This document shows, in pieces, positions 36,817-47,506 of a stretch of DNA of 64,000 bases (positions within the stretch are counted from its first letter, which is position 1; each line of letters opens with the position of its first letter). Position numbers and translations under genes: made by a program. This DNA comes from Aquariibacter albus (GTDB lineage Bacteria; Pseudomonadota; Gammaproteobacteria; Burkholderiales; Burkholderiaceae_C): positions 930,001-994,000 of the forward strand of contig NZ_JACIVI010000001.1 of the NCBI RefSeq assembly GCF_014145335.1. Reading direction: 5' to 3'. Under the pieces are notes generated by a model. The model worked only from the letters and a program-made list of their open reading frames with translations. It made no database searches and had not been told where the DNA came from.

Positions 36817-37812
36817 ATGCAAGTCTTCCGCGGCGTCCGCGCCCCCGGTCTGGCGCCGGCCTGTGCGCTGACCATCGGCAATTTCGACGGGGTCCACCGC
36901 GGCCACCAGGCCATGCTGGCGCTGTTGGTCAGCGAGGCGCGCCATCGCGGGCTGCCGCCCACGGTGCTGAGCTTCGAGCCCCATCCCCGGGATTTCTTCG
37001 CCGCCCGCAGCGGCCGACCCGAGCAGGCGCCGACCCGCATCGCGCCGCTGCGCGACAAGCTGGCCGAGCTGGCGCGCTGCGGCGTCGAGCAGGCCGTCGT
37101 GCTGCGCTTCGACGAGCGGCTGGCGGCCCTGGAGCCGCAGGCCTTCGTCGACCAGGTGCTGCGCGCCGGCCTGGGCGCGCGCTATGTGCTGGTCGGCGAC
37201 GACTTCCGCTTCGGCGCCCGCCGGGCGGGCGACTATGCCTTCCTCGATGCCGCGGGCGAGCGCGCCGGCTTCGATGTGGCTCGGATGATGAGCTACGAGG
37301 TGCACGGCCTGCGCGTGTCCAGCTCGGCCGTGCGCAGCGCGCTGGCGGCGGGCGACATGGCCTTGGCGGCGCGTCTGCTGGGCCGGCCTTACGCCATCAG
37401 CGGCCGCGTGCAGCACGGCCGCAAGCTGGGCCGGCAGCTGGGCGAAAGCGCCGCCGGCCGGGCCGACGGCTTCCGCACGCTCAACCTGCGCTTCCCGCAT
37501 GCGCGGCCGGCAGCCCAGGGCATCTTCGTCGTGCGGGTGCACGGCCTGGGCGCGCGGCCGCTGCCGGGCGTGGCCAGCCTGGGCGTGCGGCCGACGGTGG
37601 AGGACGCCGGCCGCGTGCTGCTGGAAACCCATCTGCTGGACTGGCCGGCCGAGCTGGGCCCGGAGGGCGGCTACGGCCGCACGGTCAGCGTCGAGCTGCT
37701 GCACCACCTGCACGAGGAGCGCCGCTACCCGGACCTGGCCGCGCTGCAGGCCGGCATCGCGGCCGACGTGGCGGCGGCGCGGGTCTGGTGGGCGGTGCAG
37801 CCGCCGGGCTGA
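36817..37812 (+). CDS. ribF: Bifunctional riboflavin kinase/FAD synthetase
   Basis: It makes FMN and FAD from riboflavin. The 331-residue protein has the N-terminal nucleotidyltransferase (ALTIGNFDGVHRGHQAML, FEPHPRDFF, VGDDFRFGARRAGD, VSSSAVRSAL) and C-terminal kinase domain (GRPYAISGRVQHGRKLGRQL, then ASLGVRPTVEDAGRVLLETH). It is monocistronic by position, upstream of ileS-lspA on the same strand with the copper chaperone gene in between on the other. Confidence 0.95.
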   Translation: MQVFRGVRAPGLAPACALTIGNFDGVHRGHQAMLALLVSEARHRGLPPTVLSFEPHPRDFFAARSGRPEQAPTRIAPLRDKLAELARCGVEQAVVLRFDERLAALEPQAFVDQVLRAGLGARYVLVGDDFRFGARRAGDYAFLDAAGERAGFDVARMMSYEVHGLRVSSSAVRSALAAGDMALAARLLGRPYAISGRVQHGRKLGRQLGESAAGRADGFRTLNLRFPHARPAAQGIFVVRVHGLGARPLPGVASLGVRPTVEDAGRVLLETHLLDWPAELGPEGGYGRTVSVELLHHLHEERRYPDLAALQAGIAADVAAARVWWAVQPPG

Positions 37813-37851
37813 GGCCCGGCCCGCGGCGGCCGCCGGGCGAGGCGGCCGCGC

Positions 37852-38367
37852 TCAGTGCTTGTGATCGCCGTGGCCGTGGTGGTCGTGGTGACCGTGCTCG
37901 TCCTTGGCCGCGCCAGCCTGCCCGGGGGGCGCCTGGCGCACCGGGGCCTGGACGGTGATCTCGTGGCGCTTCATCGCCGCGTCCTGCACGACCAGGGTCA
38001 GCGGCACCGTGTCGCCCACCTTCAGCGGCTGGAAGGGCTTGAGCAGCATCAGGTGGTAGCCCCCGCTCTGCAGGGCCACCGTCTGGCCGGCGGGAAGGTC
38101 CAGGCCGGGGATGGCGCGCATGCGCATGACCTCGCCATCCATCTTCATCTCGTGGATCTCGACCCGCGCAGCCGCCGGCGAGCGGGCCCCGATCAGGCGC
38201 AGCGCCGGCCCGGCACGCAGCTGCATGAAGGCGCCGGTCGCGCCCTGGCCGGCCACGGCCGGGCGAACCCAGGGCGCGCCGACCGTGAGCGGCTCGGCCG
38301 CCTGGGCGGACAGGGTGAAGGCGGCGCCAAGCGCCAGCAGGGCGCGACGGGACAGGACTCGGGTCAT
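37852..38367 (-). CDS. PCu(A)C periplasmic copper chaperone
   Basis: A 171-residue secreted copper chaperone for cytochrome oxidase assembly. A Tat-like leader ([13 protein letters not shown]) is followed by the PCuAC domain with the Cu(I) ligands in EIHEMKM, M of RMRAI and [11 protein letters not shown] His-rich tail ([14 protein letters not shown]) can bind extra metal. The start at 38367 excludes an upstream frame without homology. Confidence 0.93.
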   Translation of the reverse strand: MTRVLSRRALLALGAAFTLSAQAAEPLTVGAPWVRPAVAGQGATGAFMQLRAGPALRLIGARSPAAARVEIHEMKMDGEVMRMRAIPGLDLPAGQTVALQSGGYHLMLLKPFQPLKVGDTVPLTLVVQDAAMKRHEITVQAPVRQAPPGQAGAAKDEHGHHDHHGHGDHKH

Positions 38368-38762
38368 GGTGGAAGAGGGTCGAGGGGAAGGGGTCGGGCG
38401 GCCTGGACACCCGGGCTTGGGAAGGCTGGCCGACAAACCAAGGCGGCCAGTGCGCAAGGCAGTTTAGGAGGGCCGCATCCGCCCGCCGTTCCCCCGCCCG
38501 GGCACGGACGGGGCGCCGCCTAGAATCCCGCCATGGCTGCACACCTCCCCGCCGACCCGCGACGGCCCTTGCGGACCGCCTGCGCCGCAACCCGGCGGCA
38601 GACCACGCGCGATCGAATTCCGCGCTGATCGCCCGGCGGCCCCGCGCCGCCGACCGGCCGGGCGCCCTGCCCCGGCCCTCGCCTTCGAGAGCTGCCTCGG
38701 CTCCCGCGCCGCGTGTGCTGCGGCCTCCTCCTCCTGCTTCTCGCGATCCGCGAACTCGCCCC
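38368..38762. other. 395-base gap with the leader of ileS
   Basis: No full gene is seen. It holds the promoter of the copper chaperone (leftward) and the leader of ileS. A TAGAAT box at 38521 resembles a -10 element, and a 31-codon reading frame starts at 38533 and ends at 38628; it is Arg-rich and has no clear ribosome site, so it is probably not translated. No T-box or riboswitch structure is recognised. Confidence 0.4.
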
Positions 38763-41693
38763 ATGAGCGACGCTCCCCACGCCCCCGGCCCCGACCTGCG
38801 CGCCACGCTGAACCTGCCCGACACGCCTTTTCCCATGCGCGGCGACCTGCCCAAGCGCGAGGCCGGCTGGGTGGCCGCCTGGGAAACCGAAGGACGCTAC
38901 GCCCGCCTGCGCGAGGCCCGCTGCGGCCGCCCGCGCTTCGTGCTGCATGACGGCCCGCCCTATGCCAACGGCGCCATCCACATCGGCCATGCGGTCAACA
39001 AGATCCTCAAGGACATGATCGTCAAGTCGCGCCAGCTGGCCGGCTTCGACGCGCGCTACGTGCCGGGCTGGGACTGCCACGGCCTGCCCATCGAGAACCA
39101 GATCGAGAAGACCCACGGCCGCGGTCTCAGCCGCGACGAGGTGCAGGCCAAGAGCCGTGCCTACGCCGGCGAGCAGGTCGAGCTGCAGAAGGCCGACTTC
39201 AAGCGCCTGGGCGTCCTGGCCGCCTGGGACCGGCCCTATCGCACCATGGACCCGGGCAACGAGGCCGAGCAGATCCGCACCCTGGGCCGGCTGATGGACG
39301 GCGGCCATGTCTACCGCGGCCTCAAGCCCGTGTACTGGTGCTTCGACTGCGGCTCCTCGCTGGCCGAGTTCGAGATCGAGTACGCCGACAAGCGCTCGCC
39401 CACCGTCGACGTGGCCTTCCTCAGCGCCGAACCCGGCAAGCTGGCCGCCGCCTTCGGCCTGGCCGCCCTGCCGGGCGAGGCCTTTGCGGTGATCTGGACG
39501 ACCACGCCCTGGACCCTGCCCGCCAACCAGGCCCTGAACCTGAACCCGGACCTGCCCTATGCCCTGGTGCAGACGCCCCGGGGCGTGCTGCTGCTGGCCG
39601 AGGCCCTGGTCGAGAAGGCTCTGGGCCGCTACGGCTTCGCCCCGGCCGACTGCCCGGTGCTGGCCACTGCGCCCGGCCGGGCGCTGGACGGCCTGACCTT
39701 CCACCACCCGCTCGCGCAGGCCCATGAGGGCTATGCCCGCACGGCCAAGCTGATCCTGGCCGACTACGCCACGGCCGAGGACGGCACCGGCATCGTCCAT
39801 GCCGCGCCCGCCTACGGCGTGGACGACTTCAACAGCCTGGTGGCCGATGGCCTGGCCCATGCGGACATCCTGAACCCGGTGCAGGGCAACGGCGTCTACG
39901 CCGCGGACCTGCCGGTCTTCGGCGGCCAGTTCATCTGGAAGGCAAACCCGCTGGTGATCCAGGCCCTGGACGAGGCCGGCCGCCTGCTGGCCAGCAGCGC
40001 GATGGAGCACAGCTACCCGCACTGCTGGCGCCACAAGAGCCCGGTGATCTACCGCGCCGCGGCGCAGTGGTTCGTGCGCATGGACGCGCCGCAGCCCGGC
40101 AGCGAAGGCGTGTTCGCCCGCGCGCCCGCAGCCCGCACGGTGCGCGAAGCGGCGCTGGCCGCCATCGACCAGACCGCCTTCTACCCGGAGAACGGCCGCG
40201 CCCGCCTGCGCGACATGATCGCCAACCGGCCCGACTGGTGCATCAGCCGCCAGCGCAGCTGGGGCGTGCCCCTGCCCTTCTTCCTGCACAAGGTGACGGG
40301 CCAGCTCCACCCCGACACGCCCGCCCTGCTGCAGCGCGCGGCCGACCTGGTGCAGGCCGGCGGCGTGGAAGCCTGGGCCCGGCTGGAGCCGGCCGACTGG
40401 CTGGGCGCCGAGGCGGCCGACTACGCCAAGGGCAGCGACATCCTCGACGTGTGGTTCGACTCCGGCGCCACCTTCTCCCATGTGCTGGGCCGGCACGGCA
40501 GCCACGCCGGTGAAGGACGGGACGACGGCGGCCCCGAGGCTGACCTCTACCTGGAAGGCCACGACCAGCACCGCGGCTGGTTCCACAGCTCCCTGCTGCT
40601 GGCGGCCGCGCTGGAGGGCCGCGCGCCCTACAAGGGCCTGCTGACCCACGGCTTCGTGGTGGACGGCAAGGGCCGCAAGATGAGCAAGAGCCAGGGCAAT
40701 GTGGTGGCGCCGCAGGCCGTGAGCGACAAGCTGGGCGCCGAGATCATCCGCCTCTGGGTGGCCTCCACCGACTACGCCGGCGACCTGGGCATCGACGACA
40801 AGATCCTGGCCCGGGTGGTCGATGCCTACCGCCGCATCCGCAACACCCTGCGCTTCCTGCTGGCCAATGTCTCGGACTTCGACCCCGTGGCCGACGCCGT
40901 GCCCGAGGCCGAGCTGCTGGAAATCGACCGCCTGGCCCTGGGCCGCGCGGCCGCGCTGCAGGCCGAGATCGTGGGCACGCTGGACCCCGCCTCCGGCCTG
41001 TGGACGGGCGGCCATTTCGGCGACTACGCCTTCCACCCGGTGGTGGCCAAGCTGCAGGTCTACTGCAGCGAGGAGCTGGGCGCCTTCTACCTGGACGTGC
41101 TGAAGGACCGCCTCTACACCACCGCACCCAAGAGCCCCGCCCGCCGCAGCGCGCAGACCGCGCTGTGGCGCATCACCCAGGCCATGCTGCGCTGGATGGC
41201 GCCCTTCCTCAGCTTCACCGCCGAGGAGGCCTGGCCCATCCTGAACGCCGCGCTGCCGCAAGCGCAGCGCCCGCAGGGCTCGATCTTCGCGGCCGAGTAC
41301 ACCGTGCTGCCCGCCCCCGATGCGGCGCTGGACGCCAAGTGGGCCCGCATCCTGGCCGTGCGCGAAGCGGCCAACAAGGCCATCGAGGCGCTTCGTGCGA
41401 CCGGCGCCATCGGCGCCTCGCTGCAGGCGCAGCTGCGCATCACCGCGCCCGCCGAGGACCTGGCCGCCCTGGCCAGCCTGGGCGAGGACCTGAAGTTCGT
41501 CTTCATCGTCTCCGCGCTCACGCTGGAGGCCGGGGACGCACTCGCCATCGGCGTCAGCCCCGCCGCCGGCCAGAAGTGCGAGCGCTGCTGGCATGTGCGC
41601 GAGGACGTCGGCGCCGACCCGGCCCATCCCACCGTCTGCGGCCGCTGCCTCAGCAACCTGCACGGCGCCGGCGAGGCGCGCGCCTTCGCATGA
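38763..41693 (+). CDS. ileS: Isoleucyl-tRNA synthetase
   Basis: A 976-residue class I synthetase. HIGH is in [12 protein letters not shown] near residue 75, the editing domain carries [13 protein letters not shown], and KMSKS is in [11 protein letters not shown] near 640. The C-terminal zinc knuckle ([10 protein letters not shown], then CGRCLSNL) is complete. The ATG at 38763 is chosen; earlier residues of the frame have no homology. It overlaps lspA by four bases. Confidence 0.97.
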   Translation: MSDAPHAPGPDLRATLNLPDTPFPMRGDLPKREAGWVAAWETEGRYARLREARCGRPRFVLHDGPPYANGAIHIGHAVNKILKDMIVKSRQLAGFDARYVPGWDCHGLPIENQIEKTHGRGLSRDEVQAKSRAYAGEQVELQKADFKRLGVLAAWDRPYRTMDPGNEAEQIRTLGRLMDGGHVYRGLKPVYWCFDCGSSLAEFEIEYADKRSPTVDVAFLSAEPGKLAAAFGLAALPGEAFAVIWTTTPWTLPANQALNLNPDLPYALVQTPRGVLLLAEALVEKALGRYGFAPADCPVLATAPGRALDGLTFHHPLAQAHEGYARTAKLILADYATAEDGTGIVHAAPAYGVDDFNSLVADGLAHADILNPVQGNGVYAADLPVFGGQFIWKANPLVIQALDEAGRLLASSAMEHSYPHCWRHKSPVIYRAAAQWFVRMDAPQPGSEGVFARAPAARTVREAALAAIDQTAFYPENGRARLRDMIANRPDWCISRQRSWGVPLPFFLHKVTGQLHPDTPALLQRAADLVQAGGVEAWARLEPADWLGAEAADYAKGSDILDVWFDSGATFSHVLGRHGSHAGEGRDDGGPEADLYLEGHDQHRGWFHSSLLLAAALEGRAPYKGLLTHGFVVDGKGRKMSKSQGNVVAPQAVSDKLGAEIIRLWVASTDYAGDLGIDDKILARVVDAYRRIRNTLRFLLANVSDFDPVADAVPEAELLEIDRLALGRAAALQAEIVGTLDPASGLWTGGHFGDYAFHPVVAKLQVYCSEELGAFYLDVLKDRLYTTAPKSPARRSAQTALWRITQAMLRWMAPFLSFTAEEAWPILNAALPQAQRPQGSIFAAEYTVLPAPDAALDAKWARILAVREAANKAIEALRATGAIGASLQAQLRITAPAEDLAALASLGEDLKFVFIVSALTLEAGDALAIGVSPAAGQKCERCWHVREDVGADPAHPTVCGRCLSNLHGAGEARAFA

Positions 41694-42217
41694 GCGCCGC
41701 CGAGATGGGCGCCGCGGCGGGCGGCAAGGCATCCGTCGGCCGCTGGCTGGCGCTGGCCGCGGCGGTCATCGTGCTGGACCAGCTCAGCAAGTGGGCCACG
41801 GTGCAGGCCTTCCAGCTCGGCGAGGGCGTGGCCGTCACGGGCTGGCTGAACTTCGTGCGGGTGCACAACCCGGGCGCGGCCTTCAGCTTCCTGGCCGGCG
41901 CGGGCGGCTGGCAGCGCTGGTTCTTCACCGCGCTGGGCCTGGCGGCCTCGGCCTACATCGTCTGGCTGCTGCGCCAGGCCGAGCACGGCGGCACGATGCG
42001 CGCGGCCCTGGCCCTGGTGCTCGGCGGTGCGCTGGGCAATGTCGTCGACCGCTTCATCCACGGCCACGTGATCGACATGCTCGATGTGCACGGCCCCTGG
42101 TTCGCGCGCTTCTTCCCGGGCGGGCACTTCCCGGCCTTCAACCTGGCTGACAGCGCGATCACCCTGGGGGCCATGCTGCTGGTCCTCGACGAACTGCGGC
42201 GCTGGCGCCGCGGCTGA
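41690..42217 (+). CDS. lspA: Lipoprotein signal peptidase II
   Basis: An inner-membrane aspartyl protease that removes lipoprotein signal peptides. The 175-residue protein has four transmembrane segments, the family motifs [13 protein letters not shown] and the two catalytic Asp in [10 protein letters not shown] and FNLADSAIT. Coupled to ileS (ATGA), the common ileS-lspA pair. Confidence 0.96.
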   Translation: MSAAEMGAAAGGKASVGRWLALAAAVIVLDQLSKWATVQAFQLGEGVAVTGWLNFVRVHNPGAAFSFLAGAGGWQRWFFTALGLAASAYIVWLLRQAEHGGTMRAALALVLGGALGNVVDRFIHGHVIDMLDVHGPWFARFFPGGHFPAFNLADSAITLGAMLLVLDELRRWRRG

Positions 42218-42221
42218 GGCG

Positions 42222-42246
42222 CCCTGAGGCCTTCGGGGCCTCAGGG
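42222..42246. terminator. Shared hairpin between convergent lspA and qor
   Basis: CCCTGAGGCC and GGCCTCAGGG form a 10-bp perfect stem with a 5-base loop (TTCGG). It starts five bases after the lspA stop and overlaps the qor stop codon. No T tract is seen, but position and symmetry suit a bidirectional terminator. Confidence 0.65.
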
Positions 42247-43239
42247 CAGGAGCACGCTGCAGCCGGTGGTCAGCCGGGCTTCCAGATCGCGATGGGCCTG
42301 GGCGGCCTCGCGCAGCGGGTAGCGGCGCTCGACGGGAATGCGCACCGTGCCCGCGAGCACCTGCGCGAACAGATCGTCGGCCATGGCCTGGCTGCGCTCG
42401 CGGCTGGAGAGGTGGGCAAACAGCGTCGGCCGCGTCAGGTAGAGCGAGCCCTTGGCCGCCAGCACGCCGGTGTTGACCGGCGGCACCGGGCCCGAGGCAT
42501 TGCCGAAGCTGACCATCAGGCCGAAGGGCCGCAGGCAGTCGAGCGAGCCCTCGAAGGTGTCGGCCCCGACCGAGTCGTAGACCACCTTCACGCCCTGGCC
42601 GCCGGTGATCTCGCGCACGCGGGCGGCGAAGTTCTCGCTGCGGTAGTTGATGGCATGGCTCGCCCCATGCGCCAGGGCCAGGGCGCACTTGGCCTCGCTG
42701 CCGGCGGTGGCGATCAGCTGCAGGCCCAGGGCCCGTGCCCACTGGCAGGCGATCAGGCCCACACCGCCCGCAGCCGCATGCCAGAGGATGAAGTCGCCCG
42801 GCACCAGGCCCTCGGCCGGCAGGGTGCGGCGCAGCAGGTACTGCACGGTCAAGCCCTTGAGCATCATGGCCGCGCCGGTCTCGAAGTCGATGGCCTCGGG
42901 CAGGCGCACCACGCTCATGGCCGGCATGACGCGGGCCTCGCAGTAGGCCCCGGGCGGCGTGCAGGCATAGGCCGCGCGGTCGCCGACCTGCAGGTGCTCG
43001 ACGCCCGGGCCGACCGCCTCGACGACGCCCGCGCCCTCCATGCCGATGCCGGCCGGCAGCGGCAGCGGGTAGAGGCCGCTGCGGTGGTAGCAGTCGATGT
43101 AGTTCAGGCCGATGGCGTGATGGCGCAGGCGGATCTGGCCGGGGCCGGGCTCGCCGAGCGCAAGCTGCGTGGCCTGCAGGGCCTCGGGGCCGCCGGGGGC
43201 GGCGATCTGCATCGCCAGCACGGTGGAGCTGGAAGTCAT
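42241..43239 (-). CDS. qor: NADPH:quinone reductase-type oxidoreductase
   Basis: A 332-residue zinc-free medium-chain reductase. It has GLNYIDCYHRSGLYPLPLPA, GMEGAGVVEAVG, the nucleotide loop WHAAAGGVGLIACQWA and YDSVGADTFEGSLDCL, all typical of QOR. It reduces quinones with NADPH in the cytoplasm. The gene stands alone. Confidence 0.93.
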   Translation of the reverse strand: MTSSSTVLAMQIAAPGGPEALQATQLALGEPGPGQIRLRHHAIGLNYIDCYHRSGLYPLPLPAGIGMEGAGVVEAVGPGVEHLQVGDRAAYACTPPGAYCEARVMPAMSVVRLPEAIDFETGAAMMLKGLTVQYLLRRTLPAEGLVPGDFILWHAAAGGVGLIACQWARALGLQLIATAGSEAKCALALAHGASHAINYRSENFAARVREITGGQGVKVVYDSVGADTFEGSLDCLRPFGLMVSFGNASGPVPPVNTGVLAAKGSLYLTRPTLFAHLSSRERSQAMADDLFAQVLAGTVRIPVERRYPLREAAQAHRDLEARLTTGCSVLLP

Positions 43240-43293
43240 GGTCTCGGCGCGCAAGGGCGCAGGGCTTGCGGAAGCCGGCATGATCGCGCACCC

Positions 43294-43596
43294 ATGCAAA
43301 GACTGCGCAGCGCCCCCAACCTTCTGCTGGCCACGCTCTGGGCCGACTGGCTGAGCCAGGGCGGCCTGCCGGCGAGCGTGCAGCGCGGCCATGGCTGCGG
43401 CATCGTGGGCGAGATCCCGCCCGACCAGGCCCTGCCCGAGGTCTGGATCGAGGATGCCAGCCGCCGCAGCGAGGCCGAGGCCCTGCTCGACGCCCTCACC
43501 GCCAGCCCCAGCCGCCACTGGCATTGCCGGGACTGCGGCGAGTCGGTCGAAGGCCCCTTCGAGAGCTGCTGGAACTGCGGCGCGCCCATGCCCTGA
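43294..43596 (+). CDS. DUF2007-like protein with C-terminal zinc ribbon
   Basis: A 100-residue protein. The first ~65 residues (LLLATLWADWLSQGG, PDQALPEVWIEDAS) resemble the DUF2007 signal-transducing fold. The C-terminus has two CxxC pairs (CRDCGES, CWNCGAP), a rubredoxin-like zinc knuckle. Function unknown. Confidence 0.8.
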   Translation: MQRLRSAPNLLLATLWADWLSQGGLPASVQRGHGCGIVGEIPPDQALPEVWIEDASRRSEAEALLDALTASPSRHWHCRDCGESVEGPFESCWNCGAPMP

Positions 43597-43610
43597 GCCG
43601 TCCGCCGGGC

Positions 43611-44570
43611 TCAGTCCGCCGGCGGCGTTGGCGCGGGACGCGGGCTGCGGGCCAGCAAGGCCACGCCGCCCAGCACCAGCAGCGTGCCGGCGCCGATCCA
43701 GGGATTGAGCGCCTCGTCCAGCAGCAGCAGGCCCAGCAGCAGGGTGGAAAGCGGGCCGACCATGCCGGTGTGCGCCGCCGTCGCCGGGCCGAGCCGCTCG
43801 ACGGCCATCATCACCATCAGCACCGGGGCCACCGTGCAGAACAGGCTGTTGACGACGGCCAGGCCCCAGACCGGCGCCGGCAGCCCGGCCAGGCCCGCCC
43901 AGGGCCCGCCGCCCAGCTTGCCGGCCAGGAAATGCGCGATCGCGAAGCCGCAGGCCACCGTGCTCGCCAGGCCGACCAGGCGCAGCGAGCCCAGGCGCTG
44001 CACCAGCTCGCCGCTGGCGACGAGGTAAACGGCATAGCTGAGCGCGCTGCCAAAGACCAGCAGCGCCCCCAGACCGATCGAGGAGCCCTCCGCCGCCGCC
44101 AGGCCGCGGGCCTGCAGCTCGTGGCCGAAGACCAGCAGCACGCCGGCATAGCTCAGGCCCATGGCCAGCAGCTGCCGCGGCTGCACCTTGCGCCCCAGGA
44201 GCAGGAAGCCGAGCAGCAGCACCAGGGTCGGATTCAGGTAGAGGATCAGCCGCTCCAGGCTGGCGCTGATGTGCTGCAGGCCGAGGAAGTCGAGGTAGCT
44301 CGCCAGGTAGTAGCCGCTGAAGCCCAGCAGCACGATGCGCAGGCAATCTGGCCGGCTGAGTGCCGGCCGGCCACGCCCCGCCCACCAGGCCATCAGCAGG
44401 AAGCAGGGCAAGGCCAGCAGCATGCGCAGGCCGAGCACGGTCAGTGCATCGACGCCGTGGCGGTACATGAGCTTGGCGACGATGGCCTTGCCGGAGAAAC
44501 CGACGGCGCCGGCCATGGCCAGCGCAAAACCGGCCGCCCGCGCGCGGCCGGCTGCGGGCGAACGGCTCAC
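43611..44570 (-). CDS. EamA-family (DMT) transporter
   Basis: A 319-residue inner-membrane protein with ten hydrophobic segments in two EamA repeats (GAVGFSGKAIVAKLMY; ISASLERLILYLNPTLVLLL; AAHTGMVGPLSTLLLGLLLL). The substrate is not predictable from sequence. Its start overlaps the stop of the DUF3422 gene by four bases, suggesting joint expression. Confidence 0.9.
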   Translation of the reverse strand: MSRSPAAGRARAAGFALAMAGAVGFSGKAIVAKLMYRHGVDALTVLGLRMLLALPCFLLMAWWAGRGRPALSRPDCLRIVLLGFSGYYLASYLDFLGLQHISASLERLILYLNPTLVLLLGFLLLGRKVQPRQLLAMGLSYAGVLLVFGHELQARGLAAAEGSSIGLGALLVFGSALSYAVYLVASGELVQRLGSLRLVGLASTVACGFAIAHFLAGKLGGGPWAGLAGLPAPVWGLAVVNSLFCTVAPVLMVMMAVERLGPATAAHTGMVGPLSTLLLGLLLLDEALNPWIGAGTLLVLGGVALLARSPRPAPTPPAD

Positions 44571-45853
44571 GGCTTGAGGCCGGCGTGGATCACCTGGTGC
44601 AGACGCCGCACGCCGAGCCAGGTGGCCAGGGCGATCAGCGGGATGCTCAGCGCGACCGCCAGCTCGGGCTTGACCGGCAGGCCCAGCACGCTCGCCCCCT
44701 TGGCCAGGTAACCGATCAGGCCACTGCCGTAGTAGCTGATCGCGACGACGGACAGGCCCTCGACCGCGCTCTGCATCTGCAGCTGCAGCTGCTGGCGGCG
44801 GTTCATGCCGTCGAGCAGGGCCTGGCTGGCTTCCTGGGCTTCGATCTCCACCCGGGTGCGCAGCAGGTTGCTGGTGCGCGAGATGCGCTCGGACAGGGCC
44901 TGCTGGCGACGTGCCGCCCAGGCGCAGGTCTGCATGGCCGGCGCAAGGCGGCGGTCCATGAACTCGCGCAGGGTCTGCAGATTGGGCAGGCCGGATTCAT
45001 GCAGCTCGTCGATGCGGCGCTGCATCAGCTCGAAGTAGGCCGCGCTGGCCGAGAAGCGCGCATGGGTCGAGGCGTAGAGGCTCTCCACCCGGCCGGCCAG
45101 CTGGGTGAGCTCGCGCAGCAGCTCGGGCTCGCGCTCGCGGCGGGCGCTGCGGATCTCGCCGGCGATGCGGGCGAGATCGCGCTCGGCGTCGGCCAGGGTG
45201 GCGCCCACCTCGCGCGCGGCCGGCAGGCCGAGCAGGGCCATCATGCGGTAGGTCTCGATCTCGACGATGCGCTGCACCGTGCGGCCGAGGCGGCGCGGGT
45301 TCATGCTGCCGACCCGCAGGACGAAGCGGGCCAGGCCGTCGGCATGCAGGCGGAAATCGGTCATCAGCTCGCCCGCGCCCTCCATGACGCTGGAGCCGAC
45401 CAGGCTGTCCTCATCGAGCGCACGCCGCACCAGGCGCGGTCCGTTCTCGTCCTCGGCCGGCAGCACCATCAGATGCAGGCCGACCAGCCACTGCCCCGGC
45501 AGGGCCGCGAGCCAGTCCTGCGGCACCCGCGCCAGCGGCATGGCCTCGAAATCGTCGCTGCCGGCGTCCAGCGCGCGACGGAAGGTCCAGGTCTGGAACT
45601 CGGTGTGCTGCTCCCAGCGCAGGTGCAGCCCGCCGCCCAGGTCGACGCTCAGATGTCCGGCCCCCTCGGCCGGCTCGGGCAGGTGGCGGGCGCGCAGCAG
45701 CGCGCGCAGCTGATCGCGGGCCGCCTCGGCCACCTCGCCCGGCGGGGTCAGCAGGGCCAGGTGCGAGAGCGCCATCGGGGCCTGCAGGCGCTCGGGCGGA
45801 CGGGCGTGAACCTCGTTGTGCAGGGACTCGCGCCAGGGATGCGATCGGGGCAT
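44567..45853 (-). CDS. DUF3422 family membrane-anchored protein
   Basis: A 428-residue protein of the DUF3422 family, common in Alpha- and Betaproteobacteria. It starts HPWRESLHNEVHARPPERLQ, has long helical segments (RDLARIAGEIRSARREREPE and on) that may form a coiled coil, and ends in two transmembrane helices. The layout resembles CorA-like magnesium channels, but the GMN motif is absent. Function unknown. Confidence 0.85.
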   Translation of the reverse strand: MPRSHPWRESLHNEVHARPPERLQAPMALSHLALLTPPGEVAEAARDQLRALLRARHLPEPAEGAGHLSVDLGGGLHLRWEQHTEFQTWTFRRALDAGSDDFEAMPLARVPQDWLAALPGQWLVGLHLMVLPAEDENGPRLVRRALDEDSLVGSSVMEGAGELMTDFRLHADGLARFVLRVGSMNPRRLGRTVQRIVEIETYRMMALLGLPAAREVGATLADAERDLARIAGEIRSARREREPELLRELTQLAGRVESLYASTHARFSASAAYFELMQRRIDELHESGLPNLQTLREFMDRRLAPAMQTCAWAARRQQALSERISRTSNLLRTRVEIEAQEASQALLDGMNRRQQLQLQMQSAVEGLSVVAISYYGSGLIGYLAKGASVLGLPVKPELAVALSIPLIALATWLGVRRLHQVIHAGLKP

Positions 45854-45901
45854 GTGAGGGTTTCTCCTGGGGCGATCATAGACAGACGCCGGAAGGACGT
45901 C

Positions 45902-45967
45902 GGGGCCCGCCCCCTTCCGGGAACGGGCCCCGCGCTGGGTGAGGGCCCACCGGTCGACGGGCCCTCA
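45902..45967. terminator. Two hairpins between tctA and DUF3422
   Basis: GGGGCCCG/CGGGCCCC (45902-45931) and TGAGGGCCC/GGGCCCTCA (45940-45967) are perfect stems without T tracts. They lie just past the tctA stop (minus strand) and before the DUF3422 gene, so they probably end or protect the tctA transcript. Confidence 0.6.
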
Positions 45968-45981
45968 TGCCGGACGCCGGC

Positions 45982-47490
45982 TCAGTCCGCGTCCTTGAAG
46001 GCTTCCTCGCGGCGGTTCTTCACCGAGGGCAGCGCGACGATCACGATCAGCAGCACCGCCGCCACCAGCAGGCCGGCCGAGAGCGGCCGCGTGGCGAAGG
46101 TGCTCCAGTCGCCGCGCGAGAGCAGCAGCGCGCGGCGCAGGTTCTCTTCCATCATGGGGCCCAGGATGAAGCCCAGCAGCAGCGGCGCCGGTTCACAGCC
46201 CAGCTTGTAGAAGGCGTAGCCCAGCACGCCGAAGCCGGCGGCCATGAACACGTCGAAGTTGTTGTTGTTCAGCGTGTAGAGGCCGATGCAGCAGAAGGTC
46301 AGGATGGCCGGGAAGAGCACGCGGTAGGGCACGGTCAGCAGCTTGATCCACACGCCGATCAGCGGCAGGTTCAGGATCACCAGCATCAGGTTGCCGATCC
46401 ACATCGAGGCGATCAGGCCCCAGAACAGCGCCGGGTCGCTGGTCATCACCTGCGGACCGGGCTGGATGCCCTTGATCGTCATCGCGCCGACCATCAGCGC
46501 CATCACCGCATTCGGCGGGATGCCCAGGGTGAGCATGGGGATGAAGCTGGTCTGCGCGCCGGCGTTGTTGGCCGATTCCGGACCGGCCACGCCCTGGATG
46601 GCGCCCTTGCCGAAACGGCTCGGATCCTTCGCCACCTTCTTCTCGACCGTGTAGGCCGCGAAGGAGGCCAGCAGCGCCCCGCCGCCCGGCAGCACGCCGA
46701 GGATGGAGCCCAGCGCGGTGCCGCGCAGCACGGCGGGGGCCGCGTCGCGGAAATCCTGCTTGGTCGGCCACAGGCCCTTCACGTCCTTGGTGAAGACCTC
46801 GCGGTGCTCGGCGGGCTTGCCGAGGTTGGCGATGATCTCGCCGAAGCCGAACACGCCCATGGCGATCGCGACGAAGCTGATGCCGTCGGTCAGCTCGGCG
46901 ATGTCGAAGCTGTAGCGCGGGATGCCGGAGATCACGTCGGTGTTGACCTGGCCGATCAGCAGGCCCAGCACGATCATCGCGATCGCCTTGACCAGCGAGC
47001 CCGAGGCCAGCACCACGGCGCCGATCAGGCCCAGCACCATCAGGCTGAAGTACTCGGCCGGGCCGAACTGGAAGGCCAGCTCGGTCAGCGGCGGCGCGAA
47101 GGCCGCGATGATCAGCGTGCCGACGCTGCCGGCGAAGAAACTGCCCAGCGCGGCCGTCGACAGCGCGGCGCCGGCGCGGCCCTGGCGGGCCATCTGGTAG
47201 CCGTCGATCGCGGTGACGACGGAGCTGGATTCACCCGGCACATTGATCAGGATGGCGGTGGTCGAGCCGCCGTACTGCGCGCCGTAGTAGATGCCGGCCA
47301 GCATGATCAGCGCGGGCGTCGCGTCCAGCGCGTAGATCGAGGGCAGCAGCATGGCCATGGTGGCCACCGGACCCAGGCCGGGCAGCACGCCGATCAGCGT
47401 GCCGAGCAGGCAGCCGAAGAAGCCGTAGGTCAGGTTCTGGAAGGTCAGCGCGGTCTGGAAACCGAGCATCAGGTTGTTGATCAGGTCCAT
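45982..47490 (-). CDS. tctA: Tripartite tricarboxylate transporter permease TctA
   Basis: A 502-residue large permease with about twelve hydrophobic segments. TctA landmarks are [56 protein letters not shown] and TLGIPPNAVMALMVGAM. It follows tctB by 16 bases. The binding protein tctC is not in the window, so a receptor encoded elsewhere must be used. Confidence 0.95.
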   Translation of the reverse strand: MDLINNLMLGFQTALTFQNLTYGFFGCLLGTLIGVLPGLGPVATMAMLLPSIYALDATPALIMLAGIYYGAQYGGSTTAILINVPGESSSVVTAIDGYQMARQGRAGAALSTAALGSFFAGSVGTLIIAAFAPPLTELAFQFGPAEYFSLMVLGLIGAVVLASGSLVKAIAMIVLGLLIGQVNTDVISGIPRYSFDIAELTDGISFVAIAMGVFGFGEIIANLGKPAEHREVFTKDVKGLWPTKQDFRDAAPAVLRGTALGSILGVLPGGGALLASFAAYTVEKKVAKDPSRFGKGAIQGVAGPESANNAGAQTSFIPMLTLGIPPNAVMALMVGAMTIKGIQPGPQVMTSDPALFWGLIASMWIGNLMLVILNLPLIGVWIKLLTVPYRVLFPAILTFCCIGLYTLNNNNFDVFMAAGFGVLGYAFYKLGCEPAPLLLGFILGPMMEENLRRALLLSRGDWSTFATRPLSAGLLVAAVLLIVIVALPSVKNRREEAFKDAD

Positions 47491-47506
47491 GGGACAGCCT
47501 TCCGGT

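Noticed and set aside
38533-38628. 31-codon leader peptide of ileS as an attenuator
   Set aside because: No ribosome site, a single Ile codon and no terminator/antiterminator pair.
38520-41732. 1070-codon minus-strand frame over ileS
   Set aside because: Antisense shadow of ileS, which has HIGH, KMSKS and zinc motifs.
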